The position numbers were made by a program, and so were the translations under genes. Under the pieces are notes generated by a model. It did no database searches and was not told the DNA's origin. It was given only the letters and a program-made list of their open reading frames with translations. This document shows positions 9,242-16,998 of a stretch of 64,000 nt of DNA, piece after piece (within the stretch, counting starts at the first letter, position 1; each line of letters starts with the position of its first letter). The DNA comes from Larsenimonas rhizosphaerae (GTDB lineage: Bacteria; Pseudomonadota; Gammaproteobacteria; Pseudomonadales; Halomonadaceae): the NCBI RefSeq assembly GCF_023700005.1, contig NZ_JAMLJK010000001.1:496001-560000 (forward strand). The letters run 5' to 3'.

Positions 9242-9976
9242 ATGAGTCCGACGGTTGTATCCTGCCGGATTGAAGCGATCGAGACCCTGAGCGAATCGGT
9301 ATATCGCGTATTTTTAAAGGGGGATGCTGCCATCATTGCTCATGCCCCGGGGCAGTATCTCGAGATCGATATTGACGGCCAGTGGCTGCCGTTTTCGATT
9401 GCCAATTTCCATCAGGGGAGCGGTGAGCTTGAGCTCCATGTTCAACAGGCGCCTGAAAGCAGCCGCTCCCTGGCGCTGTTTGATCGGCTGGTGGCACATG
9501 GCGAGCTGACGGTACGCTTGCCCAGTGGTGAAAGTGTGCTGGATGTCGATGATGACCGTCCATTGATGCTGATCGCCGCAGGTACCGGCTTTGCCCAGAT
9601 GAAGGCCATTGTCGAGGCCGCGCTGGCGCATCATCCCGACCGTGTTATTCACCTGTGGTGGGCTGGCAAGACACGTGCTGACCTTTATCTTGAATCACTT
9701 GCGAGACAGTGGGTATCCGATCACCGGAATGTCAGTTTCACGCCTGTGATAGAGGCGCCGGATGAGCATGACTTTGACGGTGTGGTGGCGCGCATCGATC
9801 GGGCGCTTCATGAATGCGTCACCAGTACCCGCGAGGCCAGCATTTTCATTTCCGGGTCCCCGGGTATGGTGTATGCCGTGGTCGATACTCTGGAGGCGAT
9901 CGAGCCGCTGACCGAGCGGGTCTTCTCCGACGTATTCAGCTACGCGCCCAGGCCCTCGGCGTCATCCCCGTCATGA
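9242..9976 (+). CDS. fre: NAD(P)H-flavin reductase (Fre family)
   Basis: Likely reduces free flavins with NAD(P)H in the cytoplasm. The 244 residues show a ferredoxin-reductase-type flavin domain (APGQYLEIDI and PFSIAN near residues 38-62) followed by a nucleotide-binding domain starting with AAGTGFAQMKA and carrying WWAGKTRADLY. No plant-type [2Fe-2S] domain is present, which fits Fre rather than a larger oxygenase reductase. Reduced FMN is a precursor of the prenylated FMN used by the upstream UbiD, so the linkage is functionally sensible. Its stop overlaps the next start as ATGA. Confidence 0.88.
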   Translation: MSPTVVSCRIEAIETLSESVYRVFLKGDAAIIAHAPGQYLEIDIDGQWLPFSIANFHQGSGELELHVQQAPESSRSLALFDRLVAHGELTVRLPSGESVLDVDDDRPLMLIAAGTGFAQMKAIVEAALAHHPDRVIHLWWAGKTRADLYLESLARQWVSDHRNVSFTPVIEAPDEHDFDGVVARIDRALHECVTSTREASIFISGSPGMVYAVVDTLEAIEPLTERVFSDVFSYAPRPSASSPS

Positions 9977-10677
9977 GTGTTTCACCGGTACTGATTACCG
10001 GAGGCACTCGTCGCCTTGGTCGCTACTGTGCCGAGCGTCTGATGGAAGATGGTCATCCGGTCATCATTACATGGCGTACGCGGGGCTCCGCGGTTGATGC
10101 GCTGGAGCGCCTTGGTGCCAGGACCATGCATGCGGATTTCAGTACGCGAGAAGGCATCGAGGCGTTTATCGAAGCTCTGATCCTTCAGGCGCCGTCACTG
10201 CGTGCAGTCATTCATAATGCCGGGGCGGCGGTCGAGGAGTGCGAGGGGGGCGCCGAACAGTTTGATCGACAGTTCCATACCAACATGATGGCACCGTATC
10301 TGGTCAATCTTGCGGCATACGACCTGCTGATGGCCAGTGGCGAGCCGCAGCGCGATATTATCCACCTTACCGATGCCAGAACGACTTCGGGCTGTGCGCA
10401 CAGGCCGGAATATGCAGCGGCCAAGGCTGGCCTTGACAACCTGACGCGCTCCTTCGCCAAACGTTTTTCCCCGCATATTCAGGTCAACGCCATTGCGCCC
10501 GGGCTGGTGATGCAACGTGAATCAGATTTCGAGCAGGCGCCTGTTTCACAGCGCGCCGTCTCGGGCCCGGTACCGCCTGGCCCTCTTGTGATCTGGGAAG
10601 GTCTTCGTTATTTGCTGGATACGCCTTTCGTTACAGGTATAACCCTGCCGGTTGACGGCAGCCATCACGTGGCGTAA
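9973..10677 (+). CDS. folM: SDR-family oxidoreductase, FolM-like (dihydromonapterin reductase)
   Basis: Short-chain dehydrogenase/reductase of 234 residues. The pteridine-reductase-type nucleotide motif ITGGTRRLG is at the N terminus, NAG is at about residue 83, and the catalytic YAAAK follows LTDARTTSG. This matches FolM, which reduces dihydromonapterin or dihydrofolate with NADPH. The ATG at 9973 overlaps the fre stop (ATGA), so translation is probably coupled; the longer open frame starting at 9814 lies inside fre and is not used. The family call is firm, the exact substrate less so. Confidence 0.8.
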   Translation: MSVSPVLITGGTRRLGRYCAERLMEDGHPVIITWRTRGSAVDALERLGARTMHADFSTREGIEAFIEALILQAPSLRAVIHNAGAAVEECEGGAEQFDRQFHTNMMAPYLVNLAAYDLLMASGEPQRDIIHLTDARTTSGCAHRPEYAAAKAGLDNLTRSFAKRFSPHIQVNAIAPGLVMQRESDFEQAPVSQRAVSGPVPPGPLVIWEGLRYLLDTPFVTGITLPVDGSHHVA

Positions 10678-10743
10678 ATATACAGGTGCTGAACTGATAG
10701 GCCCTGTATGTCATCAACAATAACGTGCCAGGAGGTGTCGGGC

Positions 10744-10872
10744 ATGGCAGCAGTAAAGTCACGTACACGCAGTGAGCATGTGGCACTGGTTGGATTGATT
10801 ACCGGTGTGGCAGTGCTGGGTATTCTTACTGCAGTACCTACGGTGCTTCTTTGGCTTAAGCTGTTTTCTTGA
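10744..10872 (+). CDS. 42-residue single-pass membrane micro-protein, unknown function
   Basis: A complete small open frame with a near-perfect ribosome site, AGGAGGT (10730-10736), seven bases before its ATG. The product begins with a basic segment (MAAVKSRTRSEH) followed by one hydrophobic helix (residues 13-38, VALVGLITGVAVLG...VLLWL) and ends KLFS. I do not recognise a family. It lies 66 bp after folM on the same strand and could be the last gene of that operon or an independent unit. A candidate promoter for the aro leader overlaps its stop. Confidence 0.6.
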   Translation: MAAVKSRTRSEHVALVGLITGVAVLGILTAVPTVLLWLKLFS

Positions 10873-10897
10873 AAGATGCAGGAAGGCTCCTTAAGCT
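10869..10897 (+). promoter_or_regulatory. Candidate promoter for the DAHP synthase leader transcript
   Basis: TTGAAA (10869-10874), a 17-bp spacer and TAAGCT (10892-10897). Transcription would start near 10904, upstream of both leader peptides and of the attenuator hairpin. Confidence 0.35.
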
Positions 10898-10951
10898 TGG
10901 GAAGATTCCTGAACAAAGATGAATCGGCCATGCACCTTGAAGGTGCCGGCC

Positions 10952-11110
10952 ATGATAAACCGCTGTAACACCAGGAATGGATCAGTAGCCGTCATGAACA
11001 CAGTACCTTCAACCACATCTGCATGTCGTTTCGATGCCGCCGGCCAGGCGTGCATCGTGTCGTGTGCAGGTTTTGGTTATTGGTACTGGTTTAGTAGCGG
11101 GCACGCCTGA
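10952..11110 (+). CDS. Leader peptide 1 of the DAHP synthase gene, aromatic-rich
   Basis: This small open frame of about 52 codons ends in GFGYWYWFSSGHA. Six aromatic codons (Phe 11072, Tyr 11078, Trp 11081, Tyr 11084, Trp 11087, Phe 11090) fall within seven codons. It is followed by a strong intrinsic terminator (11157-11187) with a competing stem, and the next full-size gene is an aromatic-pathway enzyme. That is the layout of a transcription attenuator of the pheL/trpL kind. The ATG at 10952 has AAGG eight bases upstream; ATGs at 10919 and 10994 are in the same frame, so the start is uncertain. Confidence 0.7.
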   Translation: MINRCNTRNGSVAVMNTVPSTTSACRFDAAGQACIVSCAGFGYWYWFSSGHA

Positions 11111-11168
11111 TTTTTGTCAGGTCGCCCGATATACCGGCCGACCATCCAGCACAGCACCCCGGTCGGCC
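11098..11168 (+). promoter_or_regulatory. Attenuator control hairpins upstream of the DAHP synthase gene
   Basis: Hairpin 1 spans the leader stop codon: CGGGC (11098-11102) with GCCCG (11124-11128), and inside it CCTGA (11106-11110) with TCAGG (11117-11121). The antiterminator is GGCCGACC (11136-11143) pairing perfectly with GGTCGGCC (11161-11168), which uses bases of the 5' terminator arm and so excludes it. GGTCG (11120-11124) can in turn pair with CGACC (11139-11143) and free the terminator. A ribosome stalled at the aromatic codons would disturb hairpin 1. The pairing is read by eye. Confidence 0.6.
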
Positions 11169-11187
11169 CCCCGACCGGGGTTTTTTT
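11157..11187 (+). terminator. Attenuator terminator in the DAHP synthase leader
   Basis: CCCCGGTCGG (11157-11166), loop CCCC, CCGACCGGGG (11171-11180), then seven T (11181-11187). It is a perfect 10-bp GC-rich stem located 47 bases after the stop of leader peptide 1 and 187 bases before the DAHP synthase start. Confidence 0.9.
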
Positions 11188-11239
11188 ATGGCTGTAATAA
11201 TAGATACACAACTGTGAAGACCACTGTGAGGAACGAGCC

Positions 11240-11347
11240 ATGACATATTTTTATTTTGAAATCGGTGCCTGGTATTACGTGTCGTTGACTTCTCAGGGGA
11301 TGACCCGTCATACCCCGCATTCAAGACCTGAACCATTACACTGTTGA
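11240..11347 (+). CDS. Leader peptide 2 of the DAHP synthase gene, Tyr/Phe/Trp-rich
   Basis: A 35-residue open frame starting MTYFYFEIGAWYYV, with seven aromatic residues in the first 13. Its ribosome site GAGGAA (about 11228-11233) lies six bases before the ATG. Beyond the aromatic run is a hairpin, GGGGATGA (11296-11303) with TCAT-A-CCCC (11308-11316), which lacks a T-run. Its stop (11345-11347) is 27 bases before the DAHP synthase ATG and immediately before a perfect palindrome. It could control translation of the downstream gene or be a second-level sensor; which one is not visible from sequence. Confidence 0.55.
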   Translation: MTYFYFEIGAWYYVSLTSQGMTRHTPHSRPEPLHC

Positions 11348-11348
11348 A

Positions 11349-11362
11349 CCGAGCGCGCTCGG
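11349..11362 (+). promoter_or_regulatory. Palindromic hairpin next to the DAHP synthase ribosome site
   Basis: The 14-bp perfect palindrome CCGAGCGCGCTCGG lies between the leader peptide 2 stop and the GGAG ribosome site (11366-11369) of the DAHP synthase gene. As RNA it gives a short GC hairpin that could affect initiation; as DNA it could be an operator. Confidence 0.4.
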
Positions 11363-11374
11363 CCTGGAGCTTTC

Positions 11375-12457
11375 ATGAACGTTGAGACCTGCACATCTTC
11401 CCCCGCCTGCCACCAGTCGCTGCCTTCTCCGGCCATGCTGCGCCAGGCAATTCCCTCTCATCCTGACCTTGATGAGCGTATCAAAATGCAACGCCGCGAT
11501 ATTTGCCGCGTGCTGTCCGGAGAGGATTCACGGCTGCTGGTCGTTACCGGCCCGTGCTCCATTCATGACCCGGTAGCGGCGCTGGATTATGCGCAGCGCC
11601 TGTTGCAGCTCAGCGAGGCAGTCTCTGATCAATTGCTTCTGGTCATGCGGGTCTATATCGAGAAGCCGCGTACGATAACCGGCTGGAAAGGGCTGGCTTA
11701 TGATCCCCAGCTTGATGGTAGTCATGACATGGCAGAAGGGCTCAGACAGTCTCGCGAGGTCATGCGTGACATCGTGTCCATGGGATTGCCGGTCGCCACC
11801 GAGCTTCTTAACCCGGTCGTGGCACGGTATGTGGATGATTTGCTGGCCTGGGGGGCGATTGGTGCACGAACCACGGAGTCTCAGCTGCATCGTGAAATGG
11901 TCAGTGGGCTATCGCTGCCGGTAGGGTTCAAAAATGATACACATGGCGGGATTCAGGTCGCGGTGGATGCTATCAACAGCGCTGCTCACGGGCATTACTG
12001 CTTCAGCGTCGATGATTCCGGCCAGCCGGCGGCATGCGTGACCCCCGGCAATCGGGATACACATCTTGTCTTGCGTGGTGGGGCGTCCGGTCCCAACTTC
12101 AGTCCTGAAAGTGTCGCCAGTGCATCAACACTGCTGGCCGCTGCGGGTGTAGCCCCAGCCATCATGGTGGACTGCTCTCATGCCAACAGCTTCAAGAACC
12201 CCGAACGTCAGCCCGAGGTGCTGTCGAGTGTCATTGCCCAGCGCCGTGGCGGAGCCGAGGCGCTGCGTGGTGTCATGCTTGAGAGCTTCATTGCTGCAGG
12301 GCGTCAGGCGTTCACCGGAACGGAGCTGATCTATGGGCAGTCCGTTACCGATGGGTGCCTGAGCTGGGAGCGCACCGAACAGGAGCTTTTGCGTGCAGCA
12401 CAGGCACTGCGAGCCCCGATGAGCTGCTCATCGCTTCAGAGCGTAAGCGTAGAGTAG
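11375..12457 (+). CDS. aroG: 3-deoxy-7-phosphoheptulonate (DAHP) synthase, class I
   Basis: Condenses phosphoenolpyruvate and erythrose 4-phosphate, the entry step of aromatic amino-acid synthesis. Its 360 residues fit the AroF/G/H family (350-356 in E. coli). Landmarks are VTGPCSIHDP near residues 54-63, RVYIEKPRTITGWKGL near 92-107, GFKNDTHGG near 186-194 and the metal-site segment DCSHANS near 268-274. Sequence alone does not tell which end-product inhibits it. The two aromatic leader peptides upstream suggest control by aromatic amino-acid supply. Its last 30 bp overlap ppk1 tail to tail. Confidence 0.95.
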   Translation: MNVETCTSSPACHQSLPSPAMLRQAIPSHPDLDERIKMQRRDICRVLSGEDSRLLVVTGPCSIHDPVAALDYAQRLLQLSEAVSDQLLLVMRVYIEKPRTITGWKGLAYDPQLDGSHDMAEGLRQSREVMRDIVSMGLPVATELLNPVVARYVDDLLAWGAIGARTTESQLHREMVSGLSLPVGFKNDTHGGIQVAVDAINSAAHGHYCFSVDDSGQPAACVTPGNRDTHLVLRGGASGPNFSPESVASASTLLAAAGVAPAIMVDCSHANSFKNPERQPEVLSSVIAQRRGGAEALRGVMLESFIAAGRQAFTGTELIYGQSVTDGCLSWERTEQELLRAAQALRAPMSCSSLQSVSVE

Positions 12458-14656
12458 GGTTTCCTGAGCGCTGATGGCCTCTTGCTGGTCGGGCAGTGGC
12501 GTGGCGACATAATGGCCATCAGCTTCCAGCTGCCAGCTTTGACAGTTGTCCAAAAGATACGTATCCATGTCCTTTTTGATCTGGCGCGCCAGTTTTTTAT
12601 CCAGCACCGGGAAGCAGGTTTCGACCCGGTGGAACATGTTGCGCTCCATGGCATCGGCGCTGCCGCACCACAGTTCCGGCTTGTTGGCGTTGCGAAAGTA
12701 GAAGACGCGGGTATGCTCCAGAAAACGCCCGACGATCGAGCGGACATGGATATTGCATGACACGCCTTCAATCCCGGGGCGTAGGCAGCAGGTACTTCGA
12801 ATAATCAGATCGCACTTCACTCCGGCCTGTGAAGCCCGATACAGAGCCTGTATCAGGCCAGGCTCGGTCAGGGCATTGCACTTGATCATCAAATACCCCT
12901 TGCAGCCGCGCCGGGCATGCGCAGCTTCACGGTCGATCATGTCGATCAGGGTACTGTTGAGGGTGAACGGTGCATACAGGACATGCCGGGTGGTACGTGG
13001 CTGGCCCATGCCGGCAATCTGCTGAAATATGAGATGTACGTCCTGACAGATTTCCGGGTGTGCCGTCATCAGGCTGTAATCGGTATAAAGCCTGGCGGTG
13101 GTGGCATGATAATTACCGGTTCCCAGGTGGGCGTAGTGGCGCAGGCGACCATTTTCCCGTCGTACCATATGCATGAGCTTGGCATGGATCTTGTAATCCA
13201 TGAGCCCGTAAATCACATTGGCACCGGATTCCTGCAGCCTCGATGCCAGCTCGATATTGTCAGCTTCATCGAAACGGGCTCGCAGTTCGATGACCACTGT
13301 CACTTCCTTGCCATTGCGGGCCGCTTCGGTCAGCGCTGTAACGATGCGTGAACCAGGGCCGGTACGGTACAGGGTTTGCTTGATCGCCAGCACGTCGGGG
13401 TCTACGGCGGCTTCCTTGAGCCATTGCTCAACCGGTGCAAAGGATTGATAAGGGTGATGCAGCAGGATGTCGGCCTCGGCGACGGTATCGAAATAACTGC
13501 CGGTCTGGCGTCTCAGGGCGCGAGGCAATCCAGGTGTGAAAGGAGGGTACAGCAGATCAGGGCGGCCGGCGCCTTCGATCACTGCCATCAGCCGGCCCAG
13601 GTTGACCGGGCCATCCACCAGGTAGAGATCCTGCTCGCTGAGTTCGAAGCGCTGCAGTAGGAAGGTTGTCAGATGCGCCGGGCAGTTATTGGCGATTTCG
13701 AGTCGTACGCCACTGCCATAACGCCTTGCCAGCAGCTCGCCTTTCAGTGCAGAGGCCAGGTCAGAGACATCCTCGGGGTTAACCGCGAGGTCTGCGTTGC
13801 GTGTCAGTCTGAACTGGTAACATCCCTTGATAATCATGCCGGGAAACAACTCGTTGGCATGGGCGTGAATCATCGACGACAGAAAAACATAATCAGTGCC
13901 TTCACCAGAGCTGACTTCAGCAGGCAACTGAATAAGTCGTGGGAGCGAGCGTGGCGCAGGGATGATGGCGAGCCCGCCCGTGCGGCCAAAGGCATCCTGT
14001 CCATCCAGCTCAACAATGAAATTGAGACTTTTATTGACCAGACGCGGAAAGGGGTGGGACGGGTCCAGCCCGATCGGACTCACGACCGGCTGAATTTCAT
14101 TTTCGAAGTAGGATGCTATCCAGTGCTGCTGGGCTTTCGTCCAGTTGGCGCGTCGTAAAAAGCGGATGCCTTCCTGTTCCAATGACGGAATCAGTACCTT
14201 GTTCAGGATCATGTACTGCCGAGCGACGTGCTCATGGGTTATCTGCGAAATATCGGCCAGCGTTTGCTGATAGGTCTGGCCATCGCGGCTCTTGGCGCTT
14301 TCATCGATGCCAATGGCCTGCTTCAGCCCGGCCACCCGTATTTCAAAGAACTCATCCATGTTGGATGAGAAGATCAGCAAAAACATCAATCGGTTCAGCA
14401 GCGGATGGGCCTCATCGAGCGCCTGTTCCAATACACGAATATGAAACTGCAGAGTAGAGATTTCACGATTGAAATAAAGCTGCGGATGCGTCAGTTCCGT
14501 ATTACGCTCAGGGGCCGGGCGGGTGCGAATGCCGGTGCGTGTGCGGTTCAGTCGCAATGAGGCGGCGGGATCGATCGGGAGGGCATCCGGCGCGTCCATC
14601 TGCTGCGCCTCTGGTATGGCTGCCTGTTTCATGGCTGGTGTTTCCGGCGTACCCAT
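12428..14656 (-). CDS. ppk1: Polyphosphate kinase 1
   Basis: Membrane-associated kinase that polymerises the ATP gamma-phosphate into inorganic polyphosphate. The PPK1 core begins at LYFNREISTLQFHIRVLEQA near residue 60; the phosphate-contact IKQTLYRTG and the phospholipase-D-like histidine segments (YKIHAKLM, YAHLGTGNYH) follow. I chose the ATG at 14656 (MGTPETP), which has GAGGG seven bases upstream, over the ATG at 14710, which has none; the product is then 742 residues. About 58 N-terminal residues rich in Ala, Pro, Thr and Arg precede the family core and look disordered. The 3' end overlaps aroG by 30 bp. Confidence 0.95.
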   Translation of the reverse strand: MGTPETPAMKQAAIPEAQQMDAPDALPIDPAASLRLNRTRTGIRTRPAPERNTELTHPQLYFNREISTLQFHIRVLEQALDEAHPLLNRLMFLLIFSSNMDEFFEIRVAGLKQAIGIDESAKSRDGQTYQQTLADISQITHEHVARQYMILNKVLIPSLEQEGIRFLRRANWTKAQQHWIASYFENEIQPVVSPIGLDPSHPFPRLVNKSLNFIVELDGQDAFGRTGGLAIIPAPRSLPRLIQLPAEVSSGEGTDYVFLSSMIHAHANELFPGMIIKGCYQFRLTRNADLAVNPEDVSDLASALKGELLARRYGSGVRLEIANNCPAHLTTFLLQRFELSEQDLYLVDGPVNLGRLMAVIEGAGRPDLLYPPFTPGLPRALRRQTGSYFDTVAEADILLHHPYQSFAPVEQWLKEAAVDPDVLAIKQTLYRTGPGSRIVTALTEAARNGKEVTVVIELRARFDEADNIELASRLQESGANVIYGLMDYKIHAKLMHMVRRENGRLRHYAHLGTGNYHATTARLYTDYSLMTAHPEICQDVHLIFQQIAGMGQPRTTRHVLYAPFTLNSTLIDMIDREAAHARRGCKGYLMIKCNALTEPGLIQALYRASQAGVKCDLIIRSTCCLRPGIEGVSCNIHVRSIVGRFLEHTRVFYFRNANKPELWCGSADAMERNMFHRVETCFPVLDKKLARQIKKDMDTYLLDNCQSWQLEADGHYVATPLPDQQEAISAQETLLYAYALKR

Positions 14657-14746
14657 ATCAAGGCCCTCGAGTTGTTGTAGTGTTGGCGCCGTAGCATAAG
14701 TCCGCCTCATGACAGTGAGGTGACGGTAACGGAAAGTGGACTCTCC

Positions 14747-14776
14747 TTGCCGTAAGCCACTTTGATTGGCTAGAGT
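14747..14776 (+). promoter_or_regulatory. Candidate sigma-70 promoter for elbB
   Basis: TTGCCG (14747-14752), an 18-bp spacer and TAGAGT (14771-14776), about 105 bp before the elbB ATG and divergent from ppk1. Confidence 0.35.
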
Positions 14777-14880
14777 TGATGCACTGCCAGGTTACCCACT
14801 ACCTGCCTCACCTTGTTTATCGGCCTCTTGTGTTGAAAACCATGAGAGCCGCCCTTCATGCACTATCAAGAGAGTACGGT

Positions 14881-15540
14881 ATGGACAGGAAAATTGCAGT
14901 TGTACTGGCTGGATGTGGCTATCTTGACGGGTCCGAGATCTATGAAACGACGCTGACGCTATTGCGTCTTGACCAGCTCAAGATGCCGTATCAGTGCTTT
15001 GCGCCTGATATTGATCAGCATGACGTCATGGACCATGTCACCGGTGAGCCGGTGGAAGGAGAAACGCGCAATGTGCTGAGGGAATCGGCACGTCTGGCGC
15101 GTGGTAAAATCCAGCCGCTGGACGAACTGGACCCTGATGCCTTTGACGCGATCATCATTCCGGGCGGGTTTGGCGCAGCCAAGAACCTGTGTGACTTCGC
15201 CATCACCGGCGACAGCATCACGATTCTGCCCCTGTTGGTAGAGAAGGTTCGCCCCTTTTACGAAGCCAACAAGCCAATCGGCATGATGTGCATCGCGCCG
15301 GTCATGGTGCCAAAAATGCTCAACGGCAGCATTCCGGTCACGATTGGTGATGATGCCAGCATTGCCGGGGCCATCAGCGCCATGGGTGGGCTACACAGAA
15401 GCTGCAGCGTAGACAATATCGTGATTGACCATGAGCATAAGGTCGTTACCACTCCCGCCTATCTGCTGGCGGAAAACCTTGACGACGCCGCTCGTGGTAT
15501 CTTCAAGCTGGTAGAGAAAATCGGCGATATGCTGCGCTGA
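14881..15540 (+). CDS. elbB: ElbB, DJ-1/PfpI-family glyoxalase-like protein
   Basis: Class I glutamine-amidotransferase-like protein of the DJ-1/PfpI superfamily. E. coli ElbB has weak glyoxalase activity and has been linked to isoprenoid synthesis, but its physiological role is unclear. Starting at MDRKIAVVLAGCGYLDGSEIYE (ATG 14881) gives 219 residues against 217 in E. coli. The IIIPGGFGAAKNL segment and the nucleophile region PIGMMCIAPVM with its cysteine are intact. An in-frame ATG at 14776 would add an unsupported 35-residue extension. It ends 6 bp from the convergent tatC. Confidence 0.93.
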   Translation: MDRKIAVVLAGCGYLDGSEIYETTLTLLRLDQLKMPYQCFAPDIDQHDVMDHVTGEPVEGETRNVLRESARLARGKIQPLDELDPDAFDAIIIPGGFGAAKNLCDFAITGDSITILPLLVEKVRPFYEANKPIGMMCIAPVMVPKMLNGSIPVTIGDDASIAGAISAMGGLHRSCSVDNIVIDHEHKVVTTPAYLLAENLDDAARGIFKLVEKIGDMLR

Positions 15541-15546
15541 TCTGTC

Positions 15547-16311
15547 TTACGCGTCGGGGGTTTCCTCGGCGCGTCCTCCGCGCTGATGCTTCACGAATCG
15601 GCCAAAGATGATACCCACTTCAAACAGCAACCACATTGGGACGGCCAGCAGGCTCTGGGAGACCACATCCGGGGGCGTAAGCAGCATGCCCACCACAAAG
15701 CAGCCGATGACGATATAGGGGCGCTTGGATGAGAGCGTTTTAACGGTGGCAGCACCGGTCAGGATCAGCAGGAATGTGGCAATGGGGATTTCAAAGGCCA
15801 GACCAAAGGCAAAAAACAGCTTCAGCACGAATGTCAGGTAGGCATTGATGTCTGTCATCACCTGTACGCCGGCGGGCGCTGCAGTCGTGAAGAACTTGAA
15901 CAACAGTGGGAACACGACAAAGTAGGCAAATACGGCGCCGGAATAAAACAGCACAATGCTGGATGCCAGCAGGGGAAAGGCCAGCTTTTTTTCGTGGGTA
16001 TAAAGCCCTGGCGCAATAAAGGCCCATGCCTGATAAAGCAGAAAGGGCACTGCAATAAACAGTGCCACCACCAGTGTCAGCTTGAATGGAGCAAGAAACG
16101 GGGATGCTACTTCGGTTGCAATCATCTGCGAGCCCGGGGGTAGCAGCGACATCAGCGGCTGGGCAATGAAGGTGTAGATATCGTTTGAAAAGCTGTAAAG
16201 CCCTAGAAAGATCACCACGATCACCACGACGGCTTTCAGGAGTCGCGAGCGCAATTCGACCAGGTGTTCGATCAGCGGCATCTGTTGGTCCACGTCCGGC
16301 GGGGTACTCAT
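15547..16311 (-). CDS. tatC: Sec-independent protein translocase TatC
   Basis: Six-span inner-membrane receptor of the twin-arginine system; it binds RR signal peptides with TatB and recruits TatA. Its 254 residues match the family (E. coli 258). The N-terminal MPLIEHLVELRSRLLK motif and successive hydrophobic segments such as VVVIVVIFLGLYSF and LFIAVPFLLYQAW are clear. The start overlaps the tatB stop by 4 bp (ATGA), showing one translation-coupled operon with tatA and tatB. Confidence 0.97.
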   Translation of the reverse strand: MSTPPDVDQQMPLIEHLVELRSRLLKAVVVIVVIFLGLYSFSNDIYTFIAQPLMSLLPPGSQMIATEVASPFLAPFKLTLVVALFIAVPFLLYQAWAFIAPGLYTHEKKLAFPLLASSIVLFYSGAVFAYFVVFPLLFKFFTTAAPAGVQVMTDINAYLTFVLKLFFAFGLAFEIPIATFLLILTGAATVKTLSSKRPYIVIGCFVVGMLLTPPDVVSQSLLAVPMWLLFEVGIIFGRFVKHQRGGRAEETPDA

Positions 16312-16673
16312 GATGTGCTGTCGTCCTTGTGATCAGACAGTGCAGTGCTTGTCTCTGCGACGGCAGACGGGTGCCTGGAGGCAGTATCAGTGGGGCGAGA
16401 AGAAGGCCCTTCGTAGTGCCCCAGCGACTCGGCGCCCTTGCGCACCTTGTCAAAGCCTTCGTTCAGCGAGTCTTCATGCGCCTTCATCTTGCGGCGCAGT
16501 TCTTCGGCTTCCAGCTGTGATGAAATATCCTGCTGTACGCTCGAAATGGTTCGCTTGATGCGACCAATCCAGAGCCCGGCAGTACGCGCGGCTGTTGGCA
16601 GGCGCTCCGGGCCCAGGACCAGCAGGGCAATAACCCCAATGACCATCAGCTCGAAAAAGCCGACATCAAACAT
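16308..16673 (-). CDS. tatB: Sec-independent protein translocase TatB
   Basis: Single-span membrane partner of TatC in the twin-arginine translocase. It has the typical N terminus MFDVGFFELMVIGVIALLVLGPERLP, a hinge, an amphipathic helix (TAARTAGLWIGRIKRTISSVQ) and a charged variable tail rich in Ser, Thr and Asp. Its 121 residues are within the family range. It starts 5 bp after the tatA stop. Confidence 0.96.
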   Translation of the reverse strand: MFDVGFFELMVIGVIALLVLGPERLPTAARTAGLWIGRIKRTISSVQQDISSQLEAEELRRKMKAHEDSLNEGFDKVRKGAESLGHYEGPSSRPTDTASRHPSAVAETSTALSDHKDDSTS

Positions 16674-16678
16674 GATGG

Positions 16679-16930
16679 TTACTTCCGGTTATCGGGCTGT
16701 TTTTCACTGGTCGCGTCCTGTGTATAGGTGCGACTGCCAGCATCATCTTCCTGGCCTACCTTGTGCTGTGCATCGCCAGTGGTGTCTTTGTCGTCATTAA
16801 CGGCTTCCTTGAAGCCTTTTACTGCCGAACCCAGGTCACCGCCCATGTTGCGCAGCTTCTTGGTACCAAAGATGAGGATGATAATCCCGAGGACGATAAG
16901 CAACTGCCAAATGCTGATGCCACCTAACAT
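16679..16930 (-). CDS. tatA: Sec-independent protein translocase TatA
   Basis: Pore- or thinning-component of the twin-arginine translocase. Starting at [22 protein letters not shown] (ATG 16930) gives 83 residues, close to E. coli TatA (89); a further upstream Met at 16960 is not needed. One transmembrane helix, the [21 protein letters not shown] amphipathic region and an acidic tail are present. The gene follows hisE with a 68-bp gap. Confidence 0.96.
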   Translation of the reverse strand: MLGGISIWQLLIVLGIIILIFGTKKLRNMGGDLGSAVKGFKEAVNDDKDTTGDAQHKVGQEDDAGSRTYTQDATSEKQPDNRK

Positions 16931-16998
16931 GCTGTCTACTCCTGGCGGCACCTGCCGCATTGATGTTCCGGTTCAGATAATATCGCGGGTACACACGA

